DNA of 64,000 bases, taken from positions 62,001 to 126,000 of the forward strand of contig JAFKAC010000064.1 of assembly GCA_025766275.1 (NCBI GenBank), in the 5' to 3' direction. The translations under genes were made by a program, and so were the position numbers. Origin of the DNA: Lactarius indigo. Taxonomy: Eukaryota; Basidiomycota; Agaricomycetes; Russulales; Russulaceae. The notes below the pieces were generated by a model that saw only the letters and a list, made by a program, of their open reading frames with translations, made no database searches and had not been told where the DNA came from. Shown piece after piece: positions 54,010-64,000 of this stretch. Numbering within the stretch: the first letter of the stretch is position 1; every line of letters begins with the position of its first letter.

Positions 54010-55578
54010 ATGCCAACTTTCGAAATTCCCACAGGCCCCGCCATTACTCAAACGAGCCTTGCTTACGACGGTCCCAGAGAAGAGGCGCGCCGCGCCAAAC
54101 GTGCCCTTACAAAACCTCGAAGGGGAAGCATGGCATTTGACCGTGAGAACGGCGGGATGACGTTGGAATGGGCAAATGAGGAGGAATTCCTGGCTTGGCT
54201 TGCAGCCGAGGAATCGGAGAAGACAATAGAATTTCGTGTGAGTCAAACGTTCCAATCAGATTCATCGGACTGGCGGGAGCGTTGCGTGCTTCAGTGCTCG
54301 CGCGAATTCACGGGCGGGAAGCAGAATTACCAAAACAAGCACCAATGGGAAAGGAAGATCCCATCGAAGAAGACAGGCTGTCAATGCCGTCTTACTGTTA
54401 AGCGGTACCCACAAACAGACGTGATGCTCGGGAAGTATGAGGACCAGCACGATCACCCACTTGGCGACGATAATCTGCGATTCACCAGACTATCAGCCAA
54501 AATCAGGGACCTTGTCATGGACATGGTCCACACCGGCATCGATTCTAAGATAGTGGTGAGTCACAAACGAATTTGTTTTTTTTTTTGCCGAGCTGACTAT
54601 AATTCAGCTAAAACGCGTACGTGAATCCTGCAAGCGGACCGATCGCGATTACTACATAACAATGCGCGACATTAGCCGTTACCGTCGGATTGTGGAGGAC
54701 GTGGAAATCCGCCTTGACGATAATGACGCGATCTCGCTTCGCCTTTGGGTCCTCCGGCTTCAGGACAGTGGTGCTGAGTGTGTCTTGAAGGACCGGAAAG
54801 ATCCCCCTCCCCCTGAATCTGGATTATCCCCAGATTCTTTTGTCCTATGTATCCAGACCAAATTCCAGTTGGACCACTTTCGCGCGCTCGGCAGCAATTT
54901 TGTGTCTATTGATGCAACCCACAACACCACTCAATATGCAGGGCTCCAGCTGTTTACCCTGCTTGTGAGAGATCTGTGGGGGCAGGGTACACTTTTTGGC
55001 ATTTTCTGTTTATGGACTGTATTCAATTCCGCTTGACAGGCGTCCCTGTCGCTTGGATGTTGTCGTCAAACGGGACGGAAGTGACAATCAAATATTTTCT
55101 TGAATTTGTAAAAGTGCAGAGCCCGGATGTGTCACCCGCGATTATTATGACCAACCGCGACAAAGCGCCAATGAATGCGATCTCGGCCATGTACCCGGGG
55201 GCCACGGTGCTACTGTGCTGGTGGCACGTGCTCCGCGCTATCCAGATGTACTTGTGCACGGAAGAATTCCCGGAACTTTGGGAACACATCCGCGTGTGGG
55301 TCAGAACATCCGATCAAATTGAATTTGATTCTTGGTGGGAAGAGATGCAAACCAGTGATTCGGTCCCTCAAAGCCTTGTAAAATATCTCAAGGCGAATTG
55401 GATGGGTATTGTACCACTTTGGTCAGGGACATACAGGAAAGATCGGCCGATCTTCCAAGAGGGCGACACAAACATGCTAATCGAATCGTAAGTAGGCTTA
55501 TCGCTCCAAGGGATAAGAGGGATCGCTCAAATCTATGTTTATCTAGCTACCATCATGTACTCAAATCAATGTGGCTTG
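54010..55578 (+). pseudogene. MULE-like transposase gene, cut by element L in exon 4
   Basis: Exons 54010-54555, 54608-54986, 55040-55487 and 55547-about 55578; introns of 52, 53 and 59 bp keep the frame. N-terminal zinc-finger-like region (CVLQCSREF, GCQCRLTVKRY, EDQHDHPLGD), as in WRKY-GCM1/FAR1-type DNA-binding domains; then the MULE transposase domain (VSIDATHNTTQY, VPVAWMLSSNGTE, MTNRDKAPMNAI, LLCWWHVLRAI). The second catalytic position, usually Asp in this family, reads Asn (MTNRD); ACCGAC to ACCAAC would be a CpG transition. Coding stops at SYHHVLKSMWL, where the L LTR begins. MULE transposases cut and paste DNA transposons; this one is disrupted. No terminal inverted repeats were found. 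Confidence 0.8.
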
Positions 55579-56893
55579 TGTCACGGACGCTCTATTTTTG
55601 CCTTATTTGTCCATATTTTTATGGATTTATTCGGTAGAAATACAACTCTCCAACGTTGTGTCAAAACATCCAAGTCCTTATCATTAGATATGATAAGATG
55701 GTTAGTCACGTGATGCCAACATGTGCACCTACAAGCACGTGACCCTGAGATAGTAACTTCCTTATCAGATGTTGCCTCTTTAGGTCACCTTCCTCATTAG
55801 TACAGTAGTTTCTCATTGGACGATAAGCAGGGAAGGTTCTAGAATAGTCTAGACTACGTTGTCATAGGGTTGTGACTCATAGATAAGGACACGTCATTGT
55901 TCTGTCAGCGTTAATGACTGTGCATCAGTCAGCACAATAGATAACGCTATTATTAGATACGACGCGTCAGCGTCTGACTCATTACTATTACACGTACCTT
56001 TAGTAATTAGGTTCTATAGTAATTCGAACTCAGCCACAGCATAGTATATAAACCCTCATGTAGCGTCCTGAGTGGAACCAACTTGTCCTCTTGGTTCTCC
56101 ACTCAGGTGCGTATTCCATTGTACTTCCCTTACTCTTCTCCAATGTTAACTTGTCCTCTTGGTTCTCCACTCAGCGTGCCACTGCGTGATCACCTTGCCT
56201 TTGACCTTGTATAAAGGTCTCACGTGTGCATATCCTCCGCAGTGACTGTACGTTCGGCGCGTGACTTGTCTCCGCGCTAGGCTTGGGTGTGCTACTAGTT
56301 CAGTTCACTTACCTTTTCTTGGTCTAGTTGTCGCAATAAGTCATACCGCTACATTAGGACAAGTTCCTTTTCACACGCCTCTTCACTCTTGTTTACCGGC
56401 GTTTTCCGTTTTCCCTTTAGGTGGTTGACGACCACAAGTCCCTTGTGTCACACACCTCACTCTTTGCCTGTGGACCTTCGTACGCAGAATCTGCGCTATC
56501 TTGGTACAACTCTAGTGTCCGTAAAATCGGCATAGATTGTGCTTGCCTATAGGACTTTATCTGGTCATCAGTAAAGTTCCTGGGTACTGCTTGCAGAACT
56601 GGTCACCACGCCAGATAAGCTGCAAGTGGAAGAGAAGCCTGCCAGGCCTAGCCTGCGACAGCTGTACGCGAAGTAAACAGAAAAGTTTGAGAGCGCTTCG
56701 GCGTGAGAGGCAGCCAATAGGTCGAGGAGACTGCGGCAGACAGCCTTGTGTTCTTGCACAAACCCCTTACCCCATTCCTGAGTGTTCCGTTATCGCTGCA
56801 GCCTCGCGCAGTGTGAAACACCACTGTGTATTGGTCTTGCTTGATCGGACTCTCCAATCACCTTCGACTTAGCGCTTCGCGGTCATCGTAACA
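55577..56893 (+). repeat. LTR/leader region of L (3' limit uncertain)
   Basis: It begins TGTGTCACGG next to MULE coding sequence. TATATAAACC lies at 56046. Downstream, a 26-bp unit AACTTGTCCTCTTGGTTCTC.. is present twice (about 56089 and 56148), the first also forming an inverted repeat with GAGTGGAACCA. With no second LTR in the window, the 3' edge cannot be fixed; ATCGTAACA at 56885-56893 is one candidate. Confidence 0.5.
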
Positions 56894-56904
56894 CGTCGTC
56901 ATAT

Positions 56905-58925
56905 ATTACCACCTTCCATTTTCAAACTGCCTCGCATATTTGCGAACATTCGTCAGCGTCTTCGACGTCTCTTCAGGAGAAGACAGGAAACAGTACTTCC
57001 TGTTCCAGCGCCCACATCACCCCCACGTTCTTATTTCACTCCAAACTTAGCCTCTGCTTCGGCATCGCTACACGTTCAGGGAGCAGGTCAATCGTCCACT
57101 GACCCAATCCCTTCACCTCGTTTTGCATCCCCTACTCCGACAGTAGTTTCGGAGCGCTCATATCACTCGGCGCACTCCTCCTCCAACGAGACACTCGTTG
57201 ACGACCCTTTGGCACCCCCGGTAGTTCACCACCAAGAAGTCTTTGCTGGTGAAGAAGTCCACTACCTCTTCTCTCTAGAAACAGAGCCACAGAACGACGC
57301 GGAAGCATACGTCCGCGCCATCTATTACGATAGAGATTTTCGCTTCGCTCTTCTAGAACTCCACGGAGCATTTGGCCTTGTTGCAGGCACTCCTTTCACC
57401 GTCCCTCAGCTGATCGCCTTCGCGGCAGCTTTAGTCCCCGAACTCTCTCCTCCCCCATCCGTCCACTCCCACGATAGCTCCCAAAGGGAAACAGAGAGCA
57501 GCTCAGGCACAAGCTCAGTATCCCACAGGAGTAACGTCCAAGTACAGAACGATCCTCTCTAAAGAAGAAAAAGAGTGGATCAAGAACTTCGACAACTGGG
57601 ACGACTTCGACGAAGATGAACAGCTTCGCCTGATCGAAGACAGAAGGGAGTCGATTAAAAAGTACGAGGAAAGAAAGAGACAAGACGAATTGGATAGGAT
57701 GTCCGCCGCCGCCGCCGCTCCAACCACACCCACAGCTCCTGCTCTGCCCCCAACTCTCAACGACTGCTTGCGCCTCATAAGTGATTTAGGCCAAGTAGTC
57801 GGCATACTTACGCAAAAGGTCACGGACTTGACCGCACAGGTTTCAGCAACCGCGGCCAAGCCCAGCCCTAAGCACAAGGAAGTAGTGGCCTGTCCCAAAG
57901 CCTGGGATGGGAAAGGCAACTCTACAGATGCCCGTCACTTCCTTGCAGCCTTCCATAATTGGGCAGGCTCACAGCAGGACGCTATGAATACCTGGGACCC
58001 GGCCCAGGGCATGTACTTCCGGGCAGAAGACCGCTGGATTATGGCGGTTCTTAACCTCATGGAAGGGGAAGCCAAGTCATGGGCTCTCCCTTACCTCGAA
58101 CAACTTCAGTCAAACAAAATCCCGTTCGGTAGCTCTTGGGACGAATTCGTCAAAGAGTTCAACCGACGGTTCTCGCCCCTCGACACTACGGAAACAGCGA
58201 GGGAGCAGCTGAAGAAGACAAAGCAGGGCCGCGGATCGGTTGCAGAGTACCGATCCGTGTTCGAACAATACTCTGGACAGACTGGATGGTCAAAAGCAGA
58301 CCTCCGCACCCGCTTTTACGATGGTCTCTCGGACCGCGTAAAAGATGCCTTAGCCTTGACGGACAAGGCCCACGTCGATTTCGACGACCTCAAGCAGGTC
58401 TCACAGTCGCTAGATCAGCGACTGAGACAGAGGGACTTGGAAAAGAAGGGCGGTTCGTCCAGCCAGTCAATCTTGCCTGCAGGCAAGCCGTCCAATCCAG
58501 ACGCGATGCAAGTCGACGCATCACGTCAGCAGGGATCCGGTACGAGCAAGCCCGCATCTGGCGGAAAGACCCGGCAAGACTATCAAAAACACATGCAAGG
58601 CAAGTGTTACGGGTGTGGATCTAAGGACCACTCAAAGAAGGATGGAAACCACGAACGCGACGTGTGCCACCATTGTCAGAAAGTCGGACATAGGGCACCC
58701 GTCTGCATGCTTAAATTTATGGGGAAACCCGCCAAAGCGAAAGCTGCGGCCAGTAGTGAGGAGACCCCCTCCCAACCTTCTTCCAGTCAGTCGGCGGCTT
58801 CCACCGCCCAATCAAGCACATCCGCACCGACCAAAGCCAATACGTCCCAGGCAGATGTGGCAAAGTTATTGGTGGCGCTCACAGCCCAACAAGAGCAAAT
58901 TAACGCTCTTAAGGCGGCTTTTTAG
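56905..58925 (+). pseudogene. Gag of L, with one probable frameshift
   Basis: An N-terminal frame from about 56905 (LPPSIFKLPRIFANIRQRL.. to FAAALVPELSPP) seems to continue in another frame from about 57470 (APKGKQRAAQAQAQYPTGV, KEEKEWIKNFDNWDDFDEDE), so an indel near 57450 in a C-rich run is likely. Then come a Retrotrans_gag core (FLAAFHNWAGSQ, WALPYLEQL, FVKEFNRRFSPLD, FYDGLSDRVKDAL), a CCHC knuckle (CHHCQKVGHRAPVC) preceded by CYGC, and a Ser/Gln/Pro-rich tail. Stop TAG 58923-58925. The start codon is not resolved. Confidence 0.75.
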
Positions 58926-61453
58926 ATCCAGGGGTAGTCATAGCTGCGGACTCCCCCTGTAAAACAGATACGGTTGACTCGGCTTCATGTAGTTGTAAGA
59001 TATGCCTACGATCTCGCCTCGTTTCGGACTCAGACCAATCTGTAATTCCTACGTACCATTCTGTTTCTGCCTGTGAAGTTGATAGTAGTGATGTCTCGGC
59101 TTCCTGTTCTGATTCTACATCTACATCTGCCTCGGAGATGAACAATAGTATTAGTGTTCCGATTGCTCCACAAATTGTAGCAGCGCCGCAAGTGATGATT
59201 TCTGATGCAGCGCTTTCTTCATGTACTATTCCCGAAACAAAAGATAGCAGATCTCATTTTCATATTTCTGTTGAACTACAAGGACGTCATCGTACTGTAA
59301 AAGTAGCAGCCATGGTAGACTCTGGGGCAACTTCGTTGTTCCTAGACAAGAAGTACGCTGACCGCCACAAGATGTTGCAAGTTCCGCTAGAGCATCCTAT
59401 TACCCTATACAATATAGACGGGACGCTCAATGAAGCAGGCAGTATTACCCATAAAGTAACACTCGTTCTAAAAGTCGGTCCTAGTGCAGAGAAGTTCGAC
59501 TTCATGGTCACTTCACTAGGCCCAGAACGAGTTATATTGGGACTGCCTTGGCTTAGACACCGGAACCCGCACATAGATTGGCAGGAAGGCACTATGCGTC
59601 TCAACTCCAGCGCTGAAACAGCCGCACCGGAGATAGAGATAGAGGTGACGCGCATTATGGCGAACCGTATGGAACGCCGCCGTCTCCTTGCGGAGAAAGT
59701 GTTGGACACAGTTTCTGACGAGGTTTTCTGTTTGGCTGGTTTCACGTACTCTCAGCAGATTGCCGAGAAAGCGATAACCGCCAAACCTAAGAAAACCTTC
59801 GAAGAAATGGTCCCTGAACACTATCGTGACTTCGCAAAAGTCTTCTCTGAGGAAGAATCCCAGAGACTCCCCGAGCATCAACCATGGGACCACGCTATAG
59901 ACCTTGAACCAGATGCAGTTAAACACTGGAAGGTCAAAACGTACCCCATGTCACCCAGCGAGCAAGTGGAACTGGACAAATTCTTAGACGAACACATAGG
60001 AAAAGGATATTTAGTGCCATCTAAGTCACCAATGGCATCTCCTGTGTTCTTTATAAAGAAAAAGGACGGCAAGCTCCGTCTGGTCCAAGACTATCAGCGT
60101 CTTAACAAAATTACCATTAAGAACCGATATCCACTTCCACTCGCTGCCGACATCATTAATAGGCTTAAGGGAGCTCAATACTTCACCAAGTTCGACGTTC
60201 GATGGGGATATCATAATATCCGTATCAAAGAAGGCGATGAATGGAAAGGTGCTATTGTCACCAACAGGGGTCTATATGAGCCGAAAGTCATGTATTTCGG
60301 CATGACTAATAGCCCTGCCACCTTCCAAGCCTTAATGAACGCCGTCTTTGCTGATCTTATCGCACAAGGAGAGGTCGCCGTATACATGGATGATATTCTC
60401 ATCTATAGCAATAACCTTAAGCACCATCGCAAAATAGTACGCGAGGTGCTGACACGGTTAGAGCAATACGACCTCTATCTCAAGCCTGAGAAATGCGATT
60501 TCGAAAAGCAAGAAATGGAGTATCTTGGGATGATTATCCGTCCCGGAGAAGTGCAGATGGACCCTGGCAAGGTCTCTGCAGTAAAGGAGTGGCCAACCCC
60601 GACCACGCTCAAAGAAGTAAGAGCATTCATCGGGTTCGCCAATTTCTATAGGAGGTTCATCAAGGATTTCGCGGCTATAGCCCGACCCCTTCATGACCTC
60701 ACTAAGAAAGACACTCCTTGGATCTGGCAGTCTGAACAGCAGAAAGCCTTCGATCTGTTGAAGGAACGTTTCGTACAAGAACCTATTCTTAAGGTCTACG
60801 ATCCGAACCTCCCAACTAGAATCGAGGTTGACGCTTCTGGATTTGCTACTGGCGGTATTTTAACTCAGAAATACCCGGACGGTCTCTGGCACCCCATTGC
60901 GTATCGCTCACAGTCCATGAGCAAAGAAGAACGCAATTATGAGATCTATGACAGAGAAATGCTCGGCTTAATCCGTGCCTTAGAGGATTGGAGACATTTC
61001 CTCGAAGGCATCTCTTTTGAAGTGATCACCGACCATAAGAATATGGAATGGTGGGCAACCATGAAAGACTTAAATAGGCGCCAAGCTCGATGGGCCCTAT
61101 TCTTAAGTCGGTTCGCCTTCAAAATCACTTATAAGAAAGGAGAATCTATGCAAGCCGACGCATTAAGTCGTTTCTCATGAGACCAAGTCCGAGACTCTGA
61201 AGATAACCGCCAGGTTCAGGTGTTAAAACCTGAGCATTTCCTAGCTGCCGCTAAAGCGCACTTCGTCCCCGAAATAGATTCCCTAGGGAGTCGCATTAAG
61301 CTCGCATCTATCCGAGAAGCTGAAGTAATAGAGGGTCTTAAAAGCATCTCTAAGACTGCTCCTAAAGCTCTCACAGATGGCGTCTTAATGTGGGAAGAAG
61401 AAGATGGTTTCGTTTACCACCGGGGTAAACTATACGTCCCAAAGGATCGTGCC
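58919..61453 (+). pseudogene. Pol of L (protease, RT, RNase H, start of integrase)
   Basis: The frame is -1 to gag and open from the gag stop region onwards, so it may be reached by a shift at T TTT TAG (58919-58925). A separate ATG exists at 59138. Protease VDSGATSLFLD; RT (FFIKKKDGKL, FDVRWGYHNI, YFGMTNSPATF, VYMDDILIYS, FIGFANFYRRF); RNase H (IEVDASGFATGGIL, ITDHKNMEWW, QADALSRFS). A TGA at 61178-61180 follows LSRFS; the frame then stays open (DQVRDSEDNRQVQVL..) into the integrase N-terminal part until M cuts it after KDRA. Confidence 0.88.
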
Positions 61454-61908
61454 TGTTACGGTTCTCGTGTTGAGGACCCTTACTGTACCGGTTGTGACTA
61501 CGGCGGTAAGGTAGATTAGTCACGGACTCGGGGTTTACGAAGGAGTTAGGTGTTTACGAATGACTCGATCCTAGTACAGGTAGTAGTAGTATTAGGATTG
61601 CGGTACTTACGCGATACGTTGGACGCTACATTACTGTGACTCATAGCAGCGCTTGAAAGCCTGCTCTTCTTGTATTTAAGGTAGCTGCGGAAGACCAAGA
61701 CACGCCATCTTGGTCTTCTTCAATCGTCACTTCTTGTCTCTATCCTCCTTTCGCCTTAGCCGCAGTGAGAGCAGGACCGCAGTTATACTAGTGTCTTCGA
61801 ACATCTAGACAAAGCCTTCGTGCCATACGCCTTGAGGCGTGACCAGCTAAGTCATCGGAAGTCGCCTTTATCGAGCTCAAGTCGAGCTAACGCTGTGACG
61901 GCGTTACA
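61454..61908 (+). repeat. 5' LTR of M (455 bp)
   Basis: TGTTACGG..GGCGTTACA; TATTTAAG at 61673-61680; predicted RNA start ATCTTGGTCTT at 61707 (34 nt). Confidence 0.93.
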
Positions 61909-61910
61909 TT

Positions 61911-61921
61911 AAGACCAAGAT
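61911..61921 (+). other. Primer-binding site of M
   Basis: AAGACCAAGAT after a 2-nt spacer; complementary to 61707-61717. Confidence 0.7.
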
Positions 61922-61929
61922 CATTCATT

Positions 61930-63927
61930 GTGGCGACTGTCAATACCAGAGATCAGTGGACGAACTTCCGTCCCTACTATCTAGACCGAAGAGGAGATCG
62001 CAACGTACCAACTCGATTCCTAGGAGCAGCCAGGTGGAGAGACCGAGGAGACGAGACCGGATACTTTGTAGAGTTCAACGGACCTACAAGGTTCAGACCT
62101 GTTGAGTTCAATTTCGACCACCTGTGTTGGGTAGAGGTTACTTGGAACCCCATAGATCATCGCTGGGACGTTATCAGACCAGCAGGGAGGCAATACCAGT
62201 GCGACATAGACGCACGCGAACTCAATTCACGGGCCGATTGGGGACCTATTGACGGCCAGTTGCGAGAACATTCCACTGGAGAAGCGGTTAGCGAAGAAAC
62301 TGAAGAAGAACAAAGTGAGGAAGGACAACCCGCGAGTGTCGGACCAATCGAGCAATATACCATCCAACGAGCTGAGTCCCTACACATCTCAGAAACCCCA
62401 GAAGTCATTCACGTACGATCACCAGCAGCAGAAATGGCGACAACCACTATGACGGCCGAAGAAATCATGGTCGTCAGAGAACAAGCGGCGCGAGAAGCTG
62501 CCGAAGCAATCAGACAAGAGTCACAACGAAACCTCATGCCTATTAACCCTGAAACAGGACATCGCATGACGGCAGATGACGCAGCAATTTTTCGGGCTAT
62601 CGGACCCGACCAAGGAGATCCCCCGTCAGGAGATAGAGCAAGACGAGAACTACCACTAGACCCTCCACCAGGATGGGGAGGGCCACCAGGGGACGACTTT
62701 CCCCGGCGCCCAGGAAGAGGAGGAAACCCGCCTGACCTCCCAAATAACCCACTAGGAGAAGGACCCCCAGGTGGAGGCGGAGGAGGCGGAGGAGGCGGTG
62801 GTGGCGGCGCAGGAGGGGGAGGACATGGACATGAAAAACTAACCGGTGAACCCCCCACCATCTTTGACGGAGACCGTACTAAAGTGGATTCGTTCCTCAC
62901 GCAATGGCACGTATATTGGGGGATGAATCTCGACACCCCCGTCATGCGCAACGACTACCGACGAAGCCTCCTCTTTCTGTCATATATAAAGGGGGTATCA
63001 GTCAGCGAATGGGTACTCTCGTACCTCAAATGGCTCAACCGGCAGATACAACGAGGAATAGATCAACATACACGCGATTTATGGAACGCGGTAGCGGAGG
63101 GGTTTAACCAAAGGTTCGTCAACACCCTCGAACGAGAACAAGCTCAAGCGCTTCTTAGAAAAGGACTCAAGATGGTTGATGGAGATATTGACAAGTACGT
63201 CAATGAGTTCGAAGAAGCCGCCAGGAAAGCCGGATACCGCCTCAACGACCCCCAAACAATCGATCTCTTCACAAAGGGGTTACCCAAAAAACTCTACGAG
63301 AAAACCTATGATCTGGACGAACCAGAAACGTTCGACGAGTGGAAGCGAGCGACGCTCCGAAGGCAACGTAACTACATCCATATCCGTGCACGAGTGGATG
63401 AGTACAAGGACACCAAACCCAAGAAGACGGGCAACGCCGGGTGGACCGTCCCCCAAAACCTCGCCAACCCATGGGCGATGGACACCTCCGCAGATCGAAC
63501 AAAGGCACGACTAGCAGGGTCGGAAGAAATCGACTACAGTAAGCCGCCATATACTGGCCTACCCCCCTTCCCGCCAAGGGGAGGACCGGGAGCCAGAGGG
63601 CGAGGACGGGGAGGGTCACGACGAGACCTAAGGACGGTGTTGTGTTACAACTGCAACGCGCCGGGTCATCTCTCACGAAATTGCCCCCATCCCAGACAGC
63701 CACGACAATGGCAACCACAAAACCCCGGACCCTCCAATGTTCGGACAACGGAGACCGACTACTACGCGCAAGAGTCCCCACCAGCCCAGATACAGGCCGC
63801 CTCGACCAGCAAAACAGCCGAAGAACGCGCCAAAGAATGGCTTACCGGAGTTGCGAACGCGCCCGACGAAGTAAAAGACCTGATATTGCAGGATCTGTGG
63901 GGGAAAGAGGGTTTTCGGAGCGCCTGA
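61930..63927 (+). CDS. gag: Gag of M, intact, apparent GUG start
   Basis: 665 codons from GTG 61930 (context ATTGTGG: A at -3, G at +4). The upstream frame is closed by TAA at 61888. The first ATG in any frame after the predicted RNA start appears to be 62434 (MATTTMTAEE), so the N-domain (residues 1-130: TRDQWTNFRPYYLDRRGDRN, FVEFNGPTRFRP, DHLCWVEVTWNP) cannot come from an AUG in this RNA unless spliced. Next come an acidic linker, MPINPETGHRMTADDAA, a Gly-rich linker of over 10 Gly, the capsid core (FLTQWHVYWGMN, LFTKGLPKKLY), a CCHC knuckle CYNCNAPGHLSRNC, an Arg/Gly stretch and the tail KEGFRSA. It is the best-preserved gag of the window. Confidence 0.92.
   Translation: MATVNTRDQWTNFRPYYLDRRGDRNVPTRFLGAARWRDRGDETGYFVEFNGPTRFRPVEFNFDHLCWVEVTWNPIDHRWDVIRPAGRQYQCDIDARELNSRADWGPIDGQLREHSTGEAVSEETEEEQSEEGQPASVGPIEQYTIQRAESLHISETPEVIHVRSPAAEMATTTMTAEEIMVVREQAAREAAEAIRQESQRNLMPINPETGHRMTADDAAIFRAIGPDQGDPPSGDRARRELPLDPPPGWGGPPGDDFPRRPGRGGNPPDLPNNPLGEGPPGGGGGGGGGGGGGAGGGGHGHEKLTGEPPTIFDGDRTKVDSFLTQWHVYWGMNLDTPVMRNDYRRSLLFLSYIKGVSVSEWVLSYLKWLNRQIQRGIDQHTRDLWNAVAEGFNQRFVNTLEREQAQALLRKGLKMVDGDIDKYVNEFEEAARKAGYRLNDPQTIDLFTKGLPKKLYEKTYDLDEPETFDEWKRATLRRQRNYIHIRARVDEYKDTKPKKTGNAGWTVPQNLANPWAMDTSADRTKARLAGSEEIDYSKPPYTGLPPFPPRGGPGARGRGRGGSRRDLRTVLCYNCNAPGHLSRNCPHPRQPRQWQPQNPGPSNVRTTETDYYAQESPPAQIQAASTSKTAEERAKEWLTGVANAPDEVKDLILQDLWGKEGFRSA
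63909..63915 (+). promoter_or_regulatory. -1 frameshift heptamer of M (G GGT TTT)
   Basis: Same phase as in D (GAG GGT TTT), followed within 12 nt by an ACCCA..TGGGT hairpin. The upstream G GGA AAA of D and E is altered here (GGGGGAAAG), so GGGTTTT is the site conserved in all copies (D 25290, E 21972, C 18984-18990, F 9883-9889). Confidence 0.7.
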
Positions 63928-64000
63928 ACCCATCGGCCTGGGTGAGGGCTTTAAACTGTAATTCTGTAATCATGACGCGCTTTCGTTCTCTTCGAATTCC
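63912..64000 (+). CDS. pol: Pol of M, first codons
   Basis: The -1 frame gives GFRSA/FSERLNPSAWVRAL-type sequence as in E, up to the window edge. Too short to show a domain; identified by its match to the protease leader of E and D. Confidence 0.7.

Larger units (their letters stand above)
55577..61453 (+). mobile_element. Element L, Ty3/Gypsy, 5' part
   Basis: An LTR-like leader, gag and pol through RNase H into the start of integrase. It is inserted in the MULE gene on the left and cut on the right by the M LTR (61454). It lacks the AAGACCAAGAT primer site, and its Gag/Pol differ from A-F and M, so it is a separate lineage. Confidence 0.85.
61454..64000 (+). mobile_element. Element M, 5' part of a Ty3/Gypsy chromovirus close to E
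   Basis: LTR, primer site, complete gag and the start of pol; the rest is beyond the window. It is inserted in integrase of L. The 5 bp on the left are GTGCC (61449-61453). Confidence 0.93.

Noticed and set aside
1..64000. CRISPR arrays, rRNA genes, bacterial operons or prophage
   Set aside because: Nothing of the kind is present. Spliced genes and chromoviral retrotransposons show this is eukaryotic DNA.

Overview
The window is fungal nuclear DNA, most likely from an agaricomycete (mushroom-forming basidiomycete). The evidence is: many 45-65 bp GT..AG introns; chromodomain-bearing Ty3/Gypsy elements (chromoviruses) of the self-priming Tf1/sushi type; a MULE-like transposase; and pervasive CpG to TpG decay inside the repeats. 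There are no bacterial-type operons, rRNAs or CRISPR arrays.

Layout. (1) 1-38646 is a nest of LTR retrotransposons inside one another. The outermost is J, of which only the 3' end is visible (36455-38646). H (35559-36454 visible) lies in J, and element E (3496-35558, + strand) lies in the integrase region of H. E is broken by five insertions: A2 (1366-3495, running off the left edge and itself split by A1, 1-1365), F (4625-12330, - strand), C (13120-21452, - strand, itself carrying a solo LTR at 16821-17358), D (22751-30535, + strand) and a solo LTR (31494-32067). J's own 3' LTR carries two further solo LTRs (36541-37350 and 37562-38373). Six insertions have target-site duplications that I could read on both sides: CTATT, AAGGG, CTCAA, ATACT, GCTGG and CACGA. 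When the insertions are removed, the E reading frames rejoin. (2) 38647-55576 is non-nested host DNA. It holds one large clear gene, a 26-exon NFX1-type zinc-finger SF1 helicase (ZNFX1/Hrr1-like, - strand, 39752-47763). Then come repeat-rich, gene-poor DNA, a tRNA-like SINE relic, and a MULE transposase gene (54010-55578) cut by the next element. (3) 55577-61453 is a different Ty3/Gypsy element, L, cut at its integrase by element M (61454-64000, running off the right edge), which belongs to the same superfamily as A-F.

How the main retroelement family works, as read from the sequence. Seven copies (A1, A2, C, D, E, F, M) share one layout: LTR (TGTTACG..CGTTACA), a 2-nt spacer, an 11-nt primer site AAGACCAAGAT, gag, pol in the -1 frame, a purine tract, LTR. 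The predicted RNA 5' end, 34 nt after a TATA box, is AUCUUGGUCUU, the exact complement of the primer site; this is Tf1-like self-priming. Gag has a conserved N-terminal domain with no AUG: the mRNA appears to lack any AUG for about 700 nt, and the frame begins at a conserved GUG in good Kozak context. Gag to Pol passes through a conserved G GGU UUU slippery site. Pol carries protease, RT, RNase H, integrase and chromodomain, then an unfamiliar C-terminal domain whose coding region is overlapped by a second reading frame (+1) that looks conserved in four elements. These last features (AUG desert with GUG start, novel Gag N-domain, post-chromodomain domain and overlapping +1 ORF) are the best candidates for something undescribed.

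Nearly every nonsense codon in the nest is TGA, and most can be explained as CGA to TGA (CpG transition), which points to cytosine methylation or a RIP-like process. Element D is the youngest (one difference between its LTRs by eye, two TGA stops). The M gag is intact.
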